Of a DNA stretch of 64,000 nt, positions 56,268-64,000 are shown in pieces (within the stretch, counting starts at the first letter, position 1; each line of letters begins with the position of its first letter). The notes beneath the pieces were generated by a model. The model saw nothing but the letters and a program-made list of their open reading frames with translations. It was not told the origin of the DNA and did not search any database. The position numbers were made by a program, and so were the translations under genes. Source of the DNA: CAXXHQ01 sp963665265 (GTDB lineage Bacteria > Planctomycetota > Planctomycetia > Pirellulales > Thermoguttaceae); contig CAXXHQ010000001.1 of the NCBI GenBank assembly GCA_963665265.2, positions 434,001 through 498,000 of the forward strand. The letters run 5' to 3'.

Positions 56268-57305
56268 CTATTGCGGTTGTTCGGACGGGAATTTCTTGCT
56301 CATAAACGGCTTGACGAACAAATGATGCAGGAAGAAATCCAAGCCGCCCCAGCGCCCGACCGCCGTGGTCGAAATGACAAGAAGCGCGATCAATTCAATG
56401 AAATCTTTATTTATAAGAAGCGCGTGCCCGATTTCGGGCGACGCCGGCGGATAAATCAACGGCCAAGCCGGCTGAGTCGCGACGATAAAGCACATGAACG
56501 CCGCGCCGCCGAGGGCCGCCAACCGCGTGCAAAGGCCAAGGATCAAGCAGGCGCCGATCGCCGTGAGCGCGACGGTCACCGTGAAGTTCAGCAACTGCAT
56601 TTGGCTCCACATCCAAGGCCGCCAATCGGCGGCCGTCGGATCGACGATCGCACGCTGCTCTTTGGAGAGCGAATCGCGCAACGCTTTCAAGTAATCTTGC
56701 TCGCGGGCCTCGATTTCACGGAGCCATACGTTGGCTTCGCCGCGAAGCGTCGTCATTCGCATCCAACGACGCTCCTTTTGAAACGGCGCGTCTTGGTTCT
56801 TCTCGGAATCGTTTTCAAATCGATCGAGGGAACCGAAGTAGGCCGCTATGTCGTCCACATTGTCTTCGCAGTATCGCCACAACGACTGCGAGCTTTCCTG
56901 GTAGACTTTTTCGGCATCGCTTTGCAACTGCTTATAGGCGGTTTGCGCCTTTTCGTCAGTCGCATCCTTCGGTTTTAATACGTCGATCATGTTCTTGCGA
57001 ATTTCATTCCATCGCGCGATGATAGGCTCGGCGTTGATGCGGCGAACCTTGTCCGTTTGCTCGATCCGCAATCGCTCTCGACCGGCCATGTCGGGAACCA
57101 TCGCATAAAAATACGGCGCTAAGGGGCCTTTCGCCTGAGTCAAAAACGGCTCGGCGGTGAATTCGTCGCGATGGGCGATCTTCCATACGCCTTCGTACAG
57201 GAAATGACATCCCAAACAAAGCCGCAAAGCTATGAGCGCAAGAACCGTGAGAAAACTTATCTGAAATCGAGAGGAGCTCAAGGAAGCCTCCATCACACTT
57301 TGCAT
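56268..57305 (-). CDS. DoxX-family membrane protein with central insertion
   Basis: 345 residues. A first helix (about 15-40, LALIALRLCLGCHFLYEGVWKI) carries the DoxX-like RLxLGxHFLYEG pattern; a charged, soluble segment of about 170 residues (to about 225) follows; three more helices complete the DoxX fold (TVTVALTAIGACLILGLCTR and later). Standard DoxX proteins are about 140 residues and have no such insertion. Planctomycetes often have DoxX proteins next to Gfo/Idh/MocA oxidoreductases, as here, which suggests electron transfer to the membrane quinone pool. The ATG at 57293 is an alternative start. Confidence 0.82.
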   Translation of the reverse strand: MQSVMEASLSSSRFQISFLTVLALIALRLCLGCHFLYEGVWKIAHRDEFTAEPFLTQAKGPLAPYFYAMVPDMAGRERLRIEQTDKVRRINAEPIIARWNEIRKNMIDVLKPKDATDEKAQTAYKQLQSDAEKVYQESSQSLWRYCEDNVDDIAAYFGSLDRFENDSEKNQDAPFQKERRWMRMTTLRGEANVWLREIEAREQDYLKALRDSLSKEQRAIVDPTAADWRPWMWSQMQLLNFTVTVALTAIGACLILGLCTRLAALGGAAFMCFIVATQPAWPLIYPPASPEIGHALLINKDFIELIALLVISTTAVGRWGGLDFFLHHLFVKPFMSKKFPSEQPQ

Positions 57306-57711
57306 ATATGAACAAGAGAATAGACGAAAACAACATTATATATCGAACGCAAACGACTGTCAGGACGCAAAAAACGCTGAAACGGCGTCGTTTCGCGTTC
57401 GAGAACCGTCAAAAAATCAACTGAAAGCATGTTTTTTTGGATCATCCGAAACTTGCTCGCTTACGCCGTAGCGGGGTCGAATAGTCAGGGGCTTGGGAAA
57501 AACGAAAACGGCCGCCCCGCTTACGTCCAAAGTCGCTTTAACCGCTTGAATCGTGTTGGCTCGGCTCTTTCGCCGGGGATTTACTCGCGGCCATCCTTTT
57601 TAGGAACCTTTTCATTCTCGACGTTTGCGTCGCAGACGTCAGCGGCATGCCGTGCGACGAAAGGCGCCTCTCGGTTACGTCTCTGAGACTTAGGTCGAGG
57701 AATTCGGAACG

Positions 57712-57756
57712 CAAAAAAGAATATGGACGCCTTTTATAGCCGAAAAATTAATTTTC
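57712..57756. repeat. dispersed 43-bp repeat, copy 2
   Basis: AAAAAAGAATATGGACGCC then TTTTATAGCCGAAAAATT matches 31851-31893 in reverse orientation with few differences. The two copies are 26 kb apart, both in gene-free DNA. Confidence 0.6.
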
Positions 57757-57924
57757 TTGGTTTCGACGGATCGCCGTAAGTCGTTAAACTGTAAAAGGAC
57801 AAAACTGCAAAATCATCGCGGCGAGTCGTTAATTGTCAAAGAGCGAGTCTCATTTCTCCATGACGATCCAGAGTATCGTAACAGAAAGCATGGCTCAATT
57901 TCCAACAAAAACGGTTTTGCTTGA

Positions 57925-58083
57925 ACCAGGCAAAATTGGGCGGTCATTAAAAGGACGCAATATCCGGATGAACCGTATTTGTCGTTGAAGCAAGCAATCA
58001 ACCTTATCATTCACCTGTCGCGTCTGAAACAACCGGGGAAATCGCAGGTCTTGGCCGCGAAACGGCTGATTAGCCATCGATGA
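57925..58083 (+). pseudogene. possible IS4-type transposase C-terminal remnant
   Basis: An open frame without a start gives 52 residues: WAVIKRTQYPDEPYLSLKQA, then INLIIHLSRLKQPGKSQVLAAK. This resembles the extreme C-terminus of IS4/Tn5-type transposases, which often has a P....L..A...I..L......PG pattern. Upstream in another frame is a further plausible but unassigned stretch (HRGESLIVKERVSFLHDD). No inverted repeats or target duplications were found. The call rests on pattern resemblance alone. Confidence 0.3.
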
Positions 58084-58236
58084 CTCACTAGGCCAATCAA
58101 GAATTAATTACCCCAGTTCGTCCGCCGCCCGTTGACCAAACTGCGGGGATGCGATACGACAGTATTCTTTCCGTCGTTTCGCCGACGAAAGCCCGATTTA
58201 TTCCCCCCCCGCTCCTGCTCAAAAACGCAATCGATC

Positions 58237-59232
58237 ATGCGCATAGTTCTTTGTTATCCCGTCGAAGAGAAACATCTCCGTCAAATTAAAGCCGCCGCTC
58301 CCGCTGACGCCGAAATCGTCGACGCCGGTCAAGAAGGGGTCGCCGAGGAGCTTTTCGACGCCGACATATTCTGCGGACATGCCAAAGTTCCCGTCGATTG
58401 GGACGGCGTCATGCGTCAAGGTCGGCTCCGCTGGATACAATCTTCGGCCGCCGGGATGGACCATTGCCTCGTGCCGTCGGTCATCGCTTCGGACGTCACC
58501 GTAACCAGCGCGTCGGGGGTCCTTGCGGATCAAGTGGCCGAGCACACTATTGCGTTGACTACGGCATGGACGCGAAGTTTGCCGACGTTTTTCCGCGCGC
58601 AGCAAAAGAAAGAATTCATTCGCCGCCCGACGACCGATTTGACTCGTTCGACCGTTGGAATCGTGGGTCTCGGCGGCAACGGCCGGCGCTTGGTCGAAGT
58701 ATTGAAACCTTTTCACACGCGAATTTTGGCGACGGATCTGTATCCGATGGACAAACCCGACGACGTCGAAGCCCTATTACCGGCCGACGCGTTAGACAAA
58801 ATCCTGCCGGAAATCGATTTCCTCATCTTGGCGTTGCCGTTGAACGAATCGACGAAAAACATGTTCGACGCAAAGGTCTTTAGCAAGATGAAGCCCGGCT
58901 CGCTCTTGGTCAACGTGGCTCGAGGCGGCGTCGTCAATCACTCGGACATGGTCGCAGCGTTAGAGAGCGGACGCTTGGGCGGGGCCGTCATGGACGTGAC
59001 CGAACCGGAGCCGTTGAACCTCGACAGCAAGCTTTGGGACATGCCGAACGTAATCATTACCCCTCACGTCGGCGGACAAGCGTTCTGGCGCATCGACGCG
59101 ATGACCGACCTTTTCTGCGAGAATCTGAAGCGCTACGGGACCGGACAACCGCTGGTGAACTACCTCGAAGACAAAGCGCTTGGATTTCCCATTCGCGGCC
59201 GAGGCTACCCTCTTTGGACCGACGTTCGATAA
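58237..59232 (+). CDS. D-2-hydroxyacid dehydrogenase
   Basis: 331 residues from the ATG at 58237; the frame is open to 58132 but the extension is not family-like. The NAD-binding motif is VGIVGLGGNGRRLVEVLK (GxGGxG variant), and the catalytic Arg, Glu and His lie in VNVARGGVVN, DVTEPEPL and ITPHVGG. This family reduces 2-keto acids (glyoxylate, hydroxypyruvate, phosphoglycerate-related); substrate cannot be told. The first domain is short, as in GhrA-like enzymes. The gene stands alone. Confidence 0.9.
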   Translation: MRIVLCYPVEEKHLRQIKAAAPADAEIVDAGQEGVAEELFDADIFCGHAKVPVDWDGVMRQGRLRWIQSSAAGMDHCLVPSVIASDVTVTSASGVLADQVAEHTIALTTAWTRSLPTFFRAQQKKEFIRRPTTDLTRSTVGIVGLGGNGRRLVEVLKPFHTRILATDLYPMDKPDDVEALLPADALDKILPEIDFLILALPLNESTKNMFDAKVFSKMKPGSLLVNVARGGVVNHSDMVAALESGRLGGAVMDVTEPEPLNLDSKLWDMPNVIITPHVGGQAFWRIDAMTDLFCENLKRYGTGQPLVNYLEDKALGFPIRGRGYPLWTDVR

Positions 59233-59526
59233 AAGTTCGATGCCGATGAACGCTGATCGAAGATAGGCGGCAAGGGCGTGTTCGCCCATCTTTTTCCTGT
59301 TTTGACTGATTTATTCGTGTTTATTCATGCGGGATGTAAAAAACAGCCCCTTATGGAGGGTAAACCCGTATAGACGCGAAGCCCCCAACAAAGTTAAAAT
59401 AGGCGGAACTTGCGAACGGCGACGATGCTCCGGCCTTGCTTCGGCATGAGCCGGACTAATGGATTTTGCATCGCTTCGTTCATAAACCCTACCGGGCGGC
59501 AGCTACCGTTTTTTTATAGGCGTTTT
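59233..59526. other. intergenic
   Basis: About 290 bp between the dehydrogenase and the kinase. The kinase frame is open from 59410, but the extension has no homology and the ATG at 59527 fits better. No clear promoter or terminator was found. Confidence 0.4.
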
Positions 59527-60639
59527 ATGGCGACCACAACATTTCTCGAAGGAAGCGCAACGCGCACGTGGGGCGGCTCGCCCGTCACACGTTGCTCCGA
59601 AGAGTTATTAGGACGCTATAAAACGATCCTCGACGAACAGCGTCTAAGCTGGACCGAACATCACCGGCTGCTGCAACTTCTCGGATCCGGCGGTCAAGGC
59701 GTCGTCTACCTGACGGAACGCCGCGGCACCGATGAATTCACGCTCCCCGTCGCGCTCAAGGTTTTCTCGCCCGAACGTTATGAAGACGATCGCGCGTATG
59801 ACGAAGCGATGGGGCGGATGGCGCAAGTCGCCGGCTGCGTCGCGCAAATTCAACAAGACAACTTGCTCGACGTGCATAACTGGGTTGAGCGCGACCGCAT
59901 CCGCATGATGGAAATGGAATGGGTGGACGGCTACGACCTCGCCCGATTGCTTTCCCGCGGCATGCTCAAGCAGGTTCAAGAGCGAGTCAGCGTCAAACGA
60001 TGGAACTACATTAACGAAGTGATCGTGACCGACGGGCCGGTTCAACCGCGTTTGAAGCCGGGCATTGCCGTGGCGGTGGTTCGGGATTGTCTCGCCGCGC
60101 TCGCCGCCTTGCACCGCGAAGGGATCGTTCACGGCGACATGAAGCCGTCGAACATCATGCTCAAGCGGACTGGTAACGCGAAGATCGTCGATCTCGGCTC
60201 CGCTTTCGATTTGGAAAAGGCGCCGCAACGCCGCACTTGCACGCCGACCTACGCCGCGCCGGAAGTTCTCGAGGGAGGCGAATGCACTCCGCGCAGCGAC
60301 TTGGCCAGCCTGGGTTACGTGCTCATCGAAATGCTCTCGGGGGCGCCGCCGTTCGCCGGTCTGTCGAGCTTCCGCGATCTGCTTGAAGCGAAGCGCTTTC
60401 TTGCGCAGCGATTGCCGCATATTCTTCCCGACGAGGTGGTGCGCAACGATCTGCTGATGAATTTCTGCCGCGGGCTGGTCGCTCCCGATCCGATGCGGCG
60501 TTTTCCGAGCGCCGAGGCGGCCGACTTAGTGAAGGAAGGGGCAGCCAGCTTCCACCGCCAATTGGTGATGAGCAATTTGGCCAGCGAATACGACAACGAG
60601 ATTCGACTCTGGCTCGGCGAATTAAAAGACTTGGCCTAG
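59527..60639 (+). CDS. Ser/Thr protein kinase (Hanks type), cytosolic
   Basis: 370 residues. Gly-rich loop LLGSGGQGVVYLTE, ATP-anchoring Lys in PVALKVFSPE, catalytic loop IVHGDMKPSNIM (HRD is HGD here), and the metal-binding motif IVDLGSAFD (DFG is DLG). TYAAPEVLEGGECTPRSDLASLGYVL covers the activation segment and APE motif. HGD kinases are common among bacterial and planctomycete members and can be active. There is no transmembrane helix or sensor domain, so regulation must come from a partner. It may phosphorylate a protein encoded elsewhere; its neighbours give no clue. Confidence 0.9.
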   Translation: MATTTFLEGSATRTWGGSPVTRCSEELLGRYKTILDEQRLSWTEHHRLLQLLGSGGQGVVYLTERRGTDEFTLPVALKVFSPERYEDDRAYDEAMGRMAQVAGCVAQIQQDNLLDVHNWVERDRIRMMEMEWVDGYDLARLLSRGMLKQVQERVSVKRWNYINEVIVTDGPVQPRLKPGIAVAVVRDCLAALAALHREGIVHGDMKPSNIMLKRTGNAKIVDLGSAFDLEKAPQRRTCTPTYAAPEVLEGGECTPRSDLASLGYVLIEMLSGAPPFAGLSSFRDLLEAKRFLAQRLPHILPDEVVRNDLLMNFCRGLVAPDPMRRFPSAEAADLVKEGAASFHRQLVMSNLASEYDNEIRLWLGELKDLA

Positions 60640-60744
60640 TCGCCACGTTTCTTCCGCTTTGCGGCAATTCGCCGCCTCTGCAACCGATGCCTGTCTCGGC
60701 TATAATGCGAAGCATAGAGCTTTTCCGGCAATTCGTCTCCCTCC

Positions 60745-60761
60745 GGTAACACGGAGGTAAC
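60745..60761. promoter_or_regulatory. GGTAAC direct-repeat motif upstream of first TPR-like gene
   Basis: GGTAACACGGAGGTAAC lies about 70 bp before the start at 60832. A nearly identical motif (63105-63121) precedes the paralogous gene at 63198. The half-sites are spaced 11 bp, one helical turn, which would suit a dimeric regulator. The motif could also be a leftover of the local duplication. Confidence 0.35.
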
Positions 60762-60831
60762 ATTTGCGTCAATAATTGGAAATCATTTGGATTATCCAAC
60801 GGCAAACTCTTCACTTTTCGGAGACTAGGAC

Positions 60832-62250
60832 ATGAAAAAGACCTGGGCTGTCTTATGTTGCGCCTTTCTGACTATGGGCATTCCGTCGGCCTACGCCGAA
60901 TCGGCTTCCGAGACATTGGAAAAGGCGATTTACGCCGAAGAAACCACCGGTGATTTAGATGGCGCGGCGGCGCTCTATGCAAAAGCGACGTCCCAGGCCA
61001 CGGGAGATGACGCAACTGCCGCACAATCCCAATTTCGTTTAGGACAGTGCTTGCTAAAGCAAAAAAAGGGGGAGCAAGCTCTCTCCGCGTTTCAAAAGGT
61101 CGTTAACGCCTATTCCTCGCAAACCGAATGGTGCGAAAAGGCGAAGAAATACTTTCCGACAACGCTAAAATATGACGACGGCGGCATGGAAACGAAAATG
61201 AGCATGGCGGGCGGAGGTCATGCGATTCTTTTTGAATGTCCTTCGGACGGGGAATGGTACGTCGATGAAATTCGAATTTTCGGCGCGAGGTACGGAACAA
61301 CTCAGGCTCCTCACGAAGATTTTTTCATTTACGTGACTGATCGAAAGATGGATCGCATTGCAAAAATCGCCAAGCCTTACGCGACGTTTAAAAAGGGGGA
61401 CGAAAAATGGCAATCCATGAAGTTTACGCCCGTCAAAGTCCCGAAAGAATTCTATATATGCGTCGTTTTCAACCCGACTCAAACAAAAGGCGTTTACGTC
61501 GGTATGGACGAAAACGTCTCTGAGAGCCATTCAAAAAACGCAACGCCCGGCAACCACGTCGAGGACTTAAAAAAGAAAGCCGATTGGATGATTCGCGCGC
61601 ACATCACTCCGATATCGACAGGAAAGACCATCGAGTTGATGACGAAAAAAGAACAGGAAAGCAGCCATGAAAAGGACGTCTCCGAGCAAGAATCGAAGCT
61701 ACTGAAAGGCGAGAAGTCGATCGTTTTAAAACATGACGGCGGCAGAATGGACAAGTTTCAGAGTCTCGGAGGTCCGAGCGCGCAAACGGTAGCCTTTGAA
61801 GCGCCCGCCGACGCGTCCTTCGTATACTCCGTCTCCATCTACGCTTCGCAATACGGCGGCCAACACGATTCCGAGGCCGTGAACGGCGACATTTACATCC
61901 TCGACGAAAAAAGAAACGTAATCTCTCGAACTCCCTTTCCCTATAGTTTGCTCACGCAACAAAAAGACTGGGTCGACATTCCCGTAATGCCGACCAAAGT
62001 AAAGGGAAAATTTTTCGTCGCTTTGCACGCACATTCCGAACAATTTAAAGGCGTCTACCTGGGTTATCAAGAAAACGTCGCTCGGTCTTACTCGTCGGTG
62101 AGCGAAGTGACGCCGCCTCAATTCAAAAAGGCGGAAAACGACAAGCAACTCGAATGGATGCTCCGAGCGAAGATGACGAGCAAGCCGGTCTATTTTGAAG
62201 CGACGCCCGAATCTGAGGCTAAAGCGTCATTAGGCAATCGTTCAAATTAG
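60832..62250 (+). CDS. exported protein with TPR-like start and repeated beta domains
   Basis: 472 residues. Signal peptide (MKKTWAVLCCAFLTMGIPSA), then a TPR-like N-terminal module (about 22-105, ESASETLEKAIYAEETTGDL, FRLGQCLLKQKKGEQALSAF). Two related beta-rich domains follow: one beginning KYDDGGMETKMSMAGGGHA, the other KHDGGRMDKFQSLGGPSAQ; both continue with a short strand and a D/S-x-x-I-x-x-x-ARYGT or ASQYGG-like segment and end in (V/L)KGV-YVG or GVYLGY. The TPR-like module is shared with the gene at 63198. The 3' end is duplicated at 62588-62733. Family and function unknown to me; a periplasmic location is likely. Confidence 0.7.
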   Translation: MKKTWAVLCCAFLTMGIPSAYAESASETLEKAIYAEETTGDLDGAAALYAKATSQATGDDATAAQSQFRLGQCLLKQKKGEQALSAFQKVVNAYSSQTEWCEKAKKYFPTTLKYDDGGMETKMSMAGGGHAILFECPSDGEWYVDEIRIFGARYGTTQAPHEDFFIYVTDRKMDRIAKIAKPYATFKKGDEKWQSMKFTPVKVPKEFYICVVFNPTQTKGVYVGMDENVSESHSKNATPGNHVEDLKKKADWMIRAHITPISTGKTIELMTKKEQESSHEKDVSEQESKLLKGEKSIVLKHDGGRMDKFQSLGGPSAQTVAFEAPADASFVYSVSIYASQYGGQHDSEAVNGDIYILDEKRNVISRTPFPYSLLTQQKDWVDIPVMPTKVKGKFFVALHAHSEQFKGVYLGYQENVARSYSSVSEVTPPQFKKAENDKQLEWMLRAKMTSKPVYFEATPESEAKASLGNRSN

Positions 62251-62287
62251 CAATACGAACTTGGTTCCCTTTTTGAAGGGCAAAATC

Positions 62288-62590
62288 ATGACTCGGGACG
62301 AACTTGAAGCGTTGTGGAGCGCCCCGGAGAATTGGAAATGGGGCATCTATTATTGCAAGGACGATCCTCGAGCGATCGTTCCGAAGCGAGCTAAATGGAT
62401 GGGCTGGACGATCAACTTCGCCAGGCCGAGCGCCGTGCCAACACTTCTTTTGCTTCTCGTTCTCCTCGGCACTCCGATATTCGGCGCAACGGCCATGCAC
62501 GCGAACAATTCCGTCATACTCGGCGTCGGAGTAGCGGCCACCGCGCTACTCTGCAGCGTTTGCGGCTACCTTTCGTCGCAAACGGGGTAA
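62288..62590 (+). CDS. DUF5808-type small membrane protein, copy 1
   Basis: 100 residues from the ATG at 62288. The N-terminal half reads LEALWSAPENWKWGIYYCKD and PRAIVPKRAKWMGWTINFAR, typical of the DUF5808 domain (NWK.G..Y...DPR..VPKR...GWT.NFA). Two membrane helices follow (about 52-72 and 75-95). Domain function is unknown. The gene is duplicated at 62771-63073 together with the 3' end of its upstream neighbour; the period is 480 bp. Confidence 0.8.
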   Translation: MTRDELEALWSAPENWKWGIYYCKDDPRAIVPKRAKWMGWTINFARPSAVPTLLLLLVLLGTPIFGATAMHANNSVILGVGVAATALLCSVCGYLSSQTG

Positions 62591-62733
62591 CGCCGCCTCA
62601 ATTCAAAAAAGCGGAAAACGACAAGCAGTTTGAATGGATGCTCCGGGCGAAGATGACGAACAAGTCGGTCTATTTTGAATCGACTCCCGAATCCGAAACG
62701 AATGCGACGTTAGGCAATCGGTCAAATAAGTAA
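62588..62733 (+). pseudogene. duplicated 3' fragment of the TPR-like gene
   Basis: VTPPQFKKAENDKQFEWMLR, then AKMTNKSVYFESTP, repeats the last about 48 residues of the gene ending at 62250 with a few substitutions. No start or signal peptide; the fragment only marks the end of the duplication unit. The upstream copy (from about 62107) and this one are 480 bp apart. Confidence 0.85.
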
Positions 62734-62770
62734 TACGAACGACTTTCAATCTGTCTTGAAGGTAAAAAAT

Positions 62771-63073
62771 ATGACTCACGAAGAACTCGAAACGTTGTGG
62801 AGCGCCCCGGAGAATTGGAAATGGGGCATCTATTATTGCAAGGACGATCCTCGAACGATCGTTCCGAAGCGAGCTAAATGGATGGGCTGGACGATCAACT
62901 TCGCCAGGCCGAACGCAACGCTCGCCCTTGTATTGATTCTCGTCTCCGTTGCGTCTGCGATCTTCGCCTCGATATTCATATACGCAAGCATGTCCTTTAC
63001 GATCGGTGCGGGAGTCGCTTTCATCGCATTGGTATGCGGCGTTTGCGGCTACTTTTCGTCGCAAACGGAATGA
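62771..63073 (+). CDS. DUF5808-type small membrane protein, copy 2
   Basis: 100 residues. The soluble half is almost identical to copy 1 (LETLWSAPENWKWGIYYCKD, PRTIVPKRAKWMGWTINFAR), whereas the membrane half has diverged (ALVLILVSVASAIFASIFIY against LLLLLVLLGTPIFGATAMHA). This indicates either relaxed constraint on the membrane half or gene conversion in the soluble half. The start ATG is preceded by AAGG. It lies 122 bp before the last gene. Confidence 0.8.
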   Translation: MTHEELETLWSAPENWKWGIYYCKDDPRTIVPKRAKWMGWTINFARPNATLALVLILVSVASAIFASIFIYASMSFTIGAGVAFIALVCGVCGYFSSQTE

Positions 63074-63104
63074 CTCCGCAAATAGGACTCAACCGTCAAT
63101 CGCA

Positions 63105-63121
63105 GGTAACGCGGAGGTAAC
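63105..63121. promoter_or_regulatory. GGTAAC direct-repeat motif upstream of second TPR-like gene
   Basis: GGTAACGCGGAGGTAAC differs from 60745-60761 by one base and precedes the start at 63198 by about 75 bp. Between it and the gene, GTTAC is seen again in both halves of GTTACGAAACGTTACC (about 63160-63178). It could be an operator shared by the two paralogues. Confidence 0.35.
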
Positions 63122-63197
63122 GCCGAAATCCGATACTCGTTCACGTCCGGTCGGATTTGTCGTTACGAAACGTTACCAGTTTTTCGAGGAGTGAATG

Positions 63198-64000
63198 ATG
63201 AGATTAAGATTGTTCGTTTGCTTGCCGGCGATTGCGGCGTTGGCCTTAGCCTGCACGACGGCGTCGGCCGTCGAGTCGGCCTCTGAGCTATTAGAAAAGG
63301 GAATCTACGCCGAGGAAACCGTGGGCGACCTGAACAAGGCCGTCGAGTATTACGGTCAAGCGGTCGCCAAGTCGGCGGCGACCGAATCGGCCGCCGCGGA
63401 AGCGCAATATCGCCTTGGTAATTGCCTGCTCAAGCAGAAGAAGGAAACCGAGGCGATCGAGGCCTTCCGCAAATTGGTCGCCGACTATCCTGCTCAAAAA
63501 GATTGGGTCGCCAAGGCGAAGAAGCATCTTCCCGAGGAAAAAGGACTGACTTTGGAACAAGCGCCTTGGAAGGACGGGGAATTCATGCAGCTCGACATGC
63601 GATTGGGCGGCGGCGTGAAAATCGGATCGCTGATTTGGACCGTCAATTCCGCAAAACTTGGAGACGCGGACGTTTGGGCGATTAAATCGCATCGTTTTGT
63701 TCTATCGGGCGGAGAAAATCGCGGAGTCTGCGACGTTTGGGCGGATAAGAAATCGTTCGCACCGATTAAAAGCGAATTTCGCCACCTTCTCATCGGCAAC
63801 GTAGATGCGAACTATTCCGAAGGCCAAGTAACCGTAAAACAGATCGCTAAAAAGAACGACGCCCCGCACAAGGAGAGCCTGGAAAAAACTTATTATGACA
63901 ACGAGCAGGGAGTGTACGTTTTTCGCATGTTGCCGCTAAAAGTCGGATTCAAGGCTACCGTTCCGATCTACGTCACCTTCGGCGGCGGAAAGGTCGGCAT
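63198..64000 (+). CDS. exported TPR-like protein, paralogue of the 60.8-kb gene (3' truncated by window)
   Basis: At least 267 residues, open to the window end. Signal peptide (MRLRLFVCLPAIAALALACT) then a TPR-like module matching the 60832 gene: ESASELLEKGIYAEETVGDL, and YRLGNCLLKQKKETEAIEAF. The following part differs from that gene: LGGGVKIGSLIWTVNSAKLG, then NRGVCDVWADKKSFAPIKSEF. This recalls DUF3108-like beta domains but is not decisive. The ATG at 63198 follows GAGGAG at good spacing; the ATG at 63195 is an alternative. Confidence 0.7.
   Translation, partial: MRLRLFVCLPAIAALALACTTASAVESASELLEKGIYAEETVGDLNKAVEYYGQAVAKSAATESAAAEAQYRLGNCLLKQKKETEAIEAFRKLVADYPAQKDWVAKAKKHLPEEKGLTLEQAPWKDGEFMQLDMRLGGGVKIGSLIWTVNSAKLGDADVWAIKSHRFVLSGGENRGVCDVWADKKSFAPIKSEFRHLLIGNVDANYSEGQVTVKQIAKKNDAPHKESLEKTYYDNEQGVYVFRMLPLKVGFKATVPIYVTFGGGKVG

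Larger units (their letters stand above)
57306..58236. other. gene-poor region
   Basis: About 930 bp between the divergent DoxX and dehydrogenase genes contain no complete gene. The frame at 57429-57686 has no coding signature. A copy of a dispersed repeat (57712-57756) and a possible transposase remnant (57925-58083) are listed separately. Promoters of both flanking genes should lie here. Confidence 0.55.

Noticed and set aside
57429..57686. 85-residue plus-strand frame
   Set aside because: No family resemblance, poor start context and Ser/Arg-rich end; treated as a chance frame in an empty region.

Overview
The window looks like a chromosomal segment of a planctomycete (Planctomycetota, plausibly Pirellulales-like). 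The reasons are a DUF1080 protein, a TIGR03790 protein, tandem Gfo/Idh/MocA oxidoreductases next to a DoxX protein, VIT/VWA and CHAT-like secreted proteins, small lipoproteins of planctomycete type, Rhs debris and GGAACGCC...GGCGTTCC intergenic hairpins. Base composition is moderately GC-rich by eye, except for one strikingly AT-rich island near 29.8-30.3 kb. No tRNA, rRNA, CRISPR array or complete insertion sequence was recognised.

Layout. 0-7.7 kb (minus strand): envelope genes, namely a lipoprotein-like hypothetical protein, a TolC-like protein with an internal duplication, a small protein, and rseP overlapping dxr. 8.1-15.9 kb (plus strand): ftsH, a decayed VapBC-type toxin-antitoxin pair, a tandem-fused acetyltransferase-like protein, a TIGR03790 protein and tadA. 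16-23.5 kb (minus strand): a TPR+DUF1080 protein, a very large CHAT-like protein whose catalytic residues appear lost, and a secreted bleomycin-hydrolase-type protease. 23.8-29 kb: a small lipoprotein, a 74-bp tandem repeat, a MITE-like inverted repeat, a GlsB-like membrane protein, a large U32 protein and a metallophosphoesterase. 29-32 kb: a repeat-rich accessory island with Rhs-core fragments and two orphan membrane-protein genes, one very AT-rich. 32-38.6 kb: a VIT/VWA protein, a GH43-like hydrolase, a membrane protein, a lipoprotein and dus.

38.8-44.6 kb is an iron-sulfur assembly locus: a SufR-like regulator, an isolated nuoB, then sufC-sufB-sufD, a Rieske ferredoxin and a SufT/MIP18-like protein. 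44.7-52.2 kb is a chemotaxis-type signalling locus: cheY, cheD, cheC, cheA, cheR and cheW on the minus strand and a second cheY on the plus strand. It has no receptor gene and no cheB. 52.3-57.3 kb holds a PHA-system protein, two paralogous oxidoreductases and a DoxX-family protein. 57.3-58.2 kb is gene-poor, with a possible transposase remnant. 58.2-64 kb carries a 2-hydroxyacid dehydrogenase, a Ser/Thr kinase, and a local family of secreted TPR-like proteins interleaved with a tandemly duplicated DUF5808 gene. The last of these genes runs off the window.

The best candidates for something undescribed are the Rhs-debris island with two similarly built modules (29.5-31.4 kb), the pseudo-CHAT/C1B protease pair (18.6-23.5 kb), and the secreted-protein/DUF5808 duplication block (60.7-64 kb). 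All functional statements rest on recognising motifs by eye; no database search was run.
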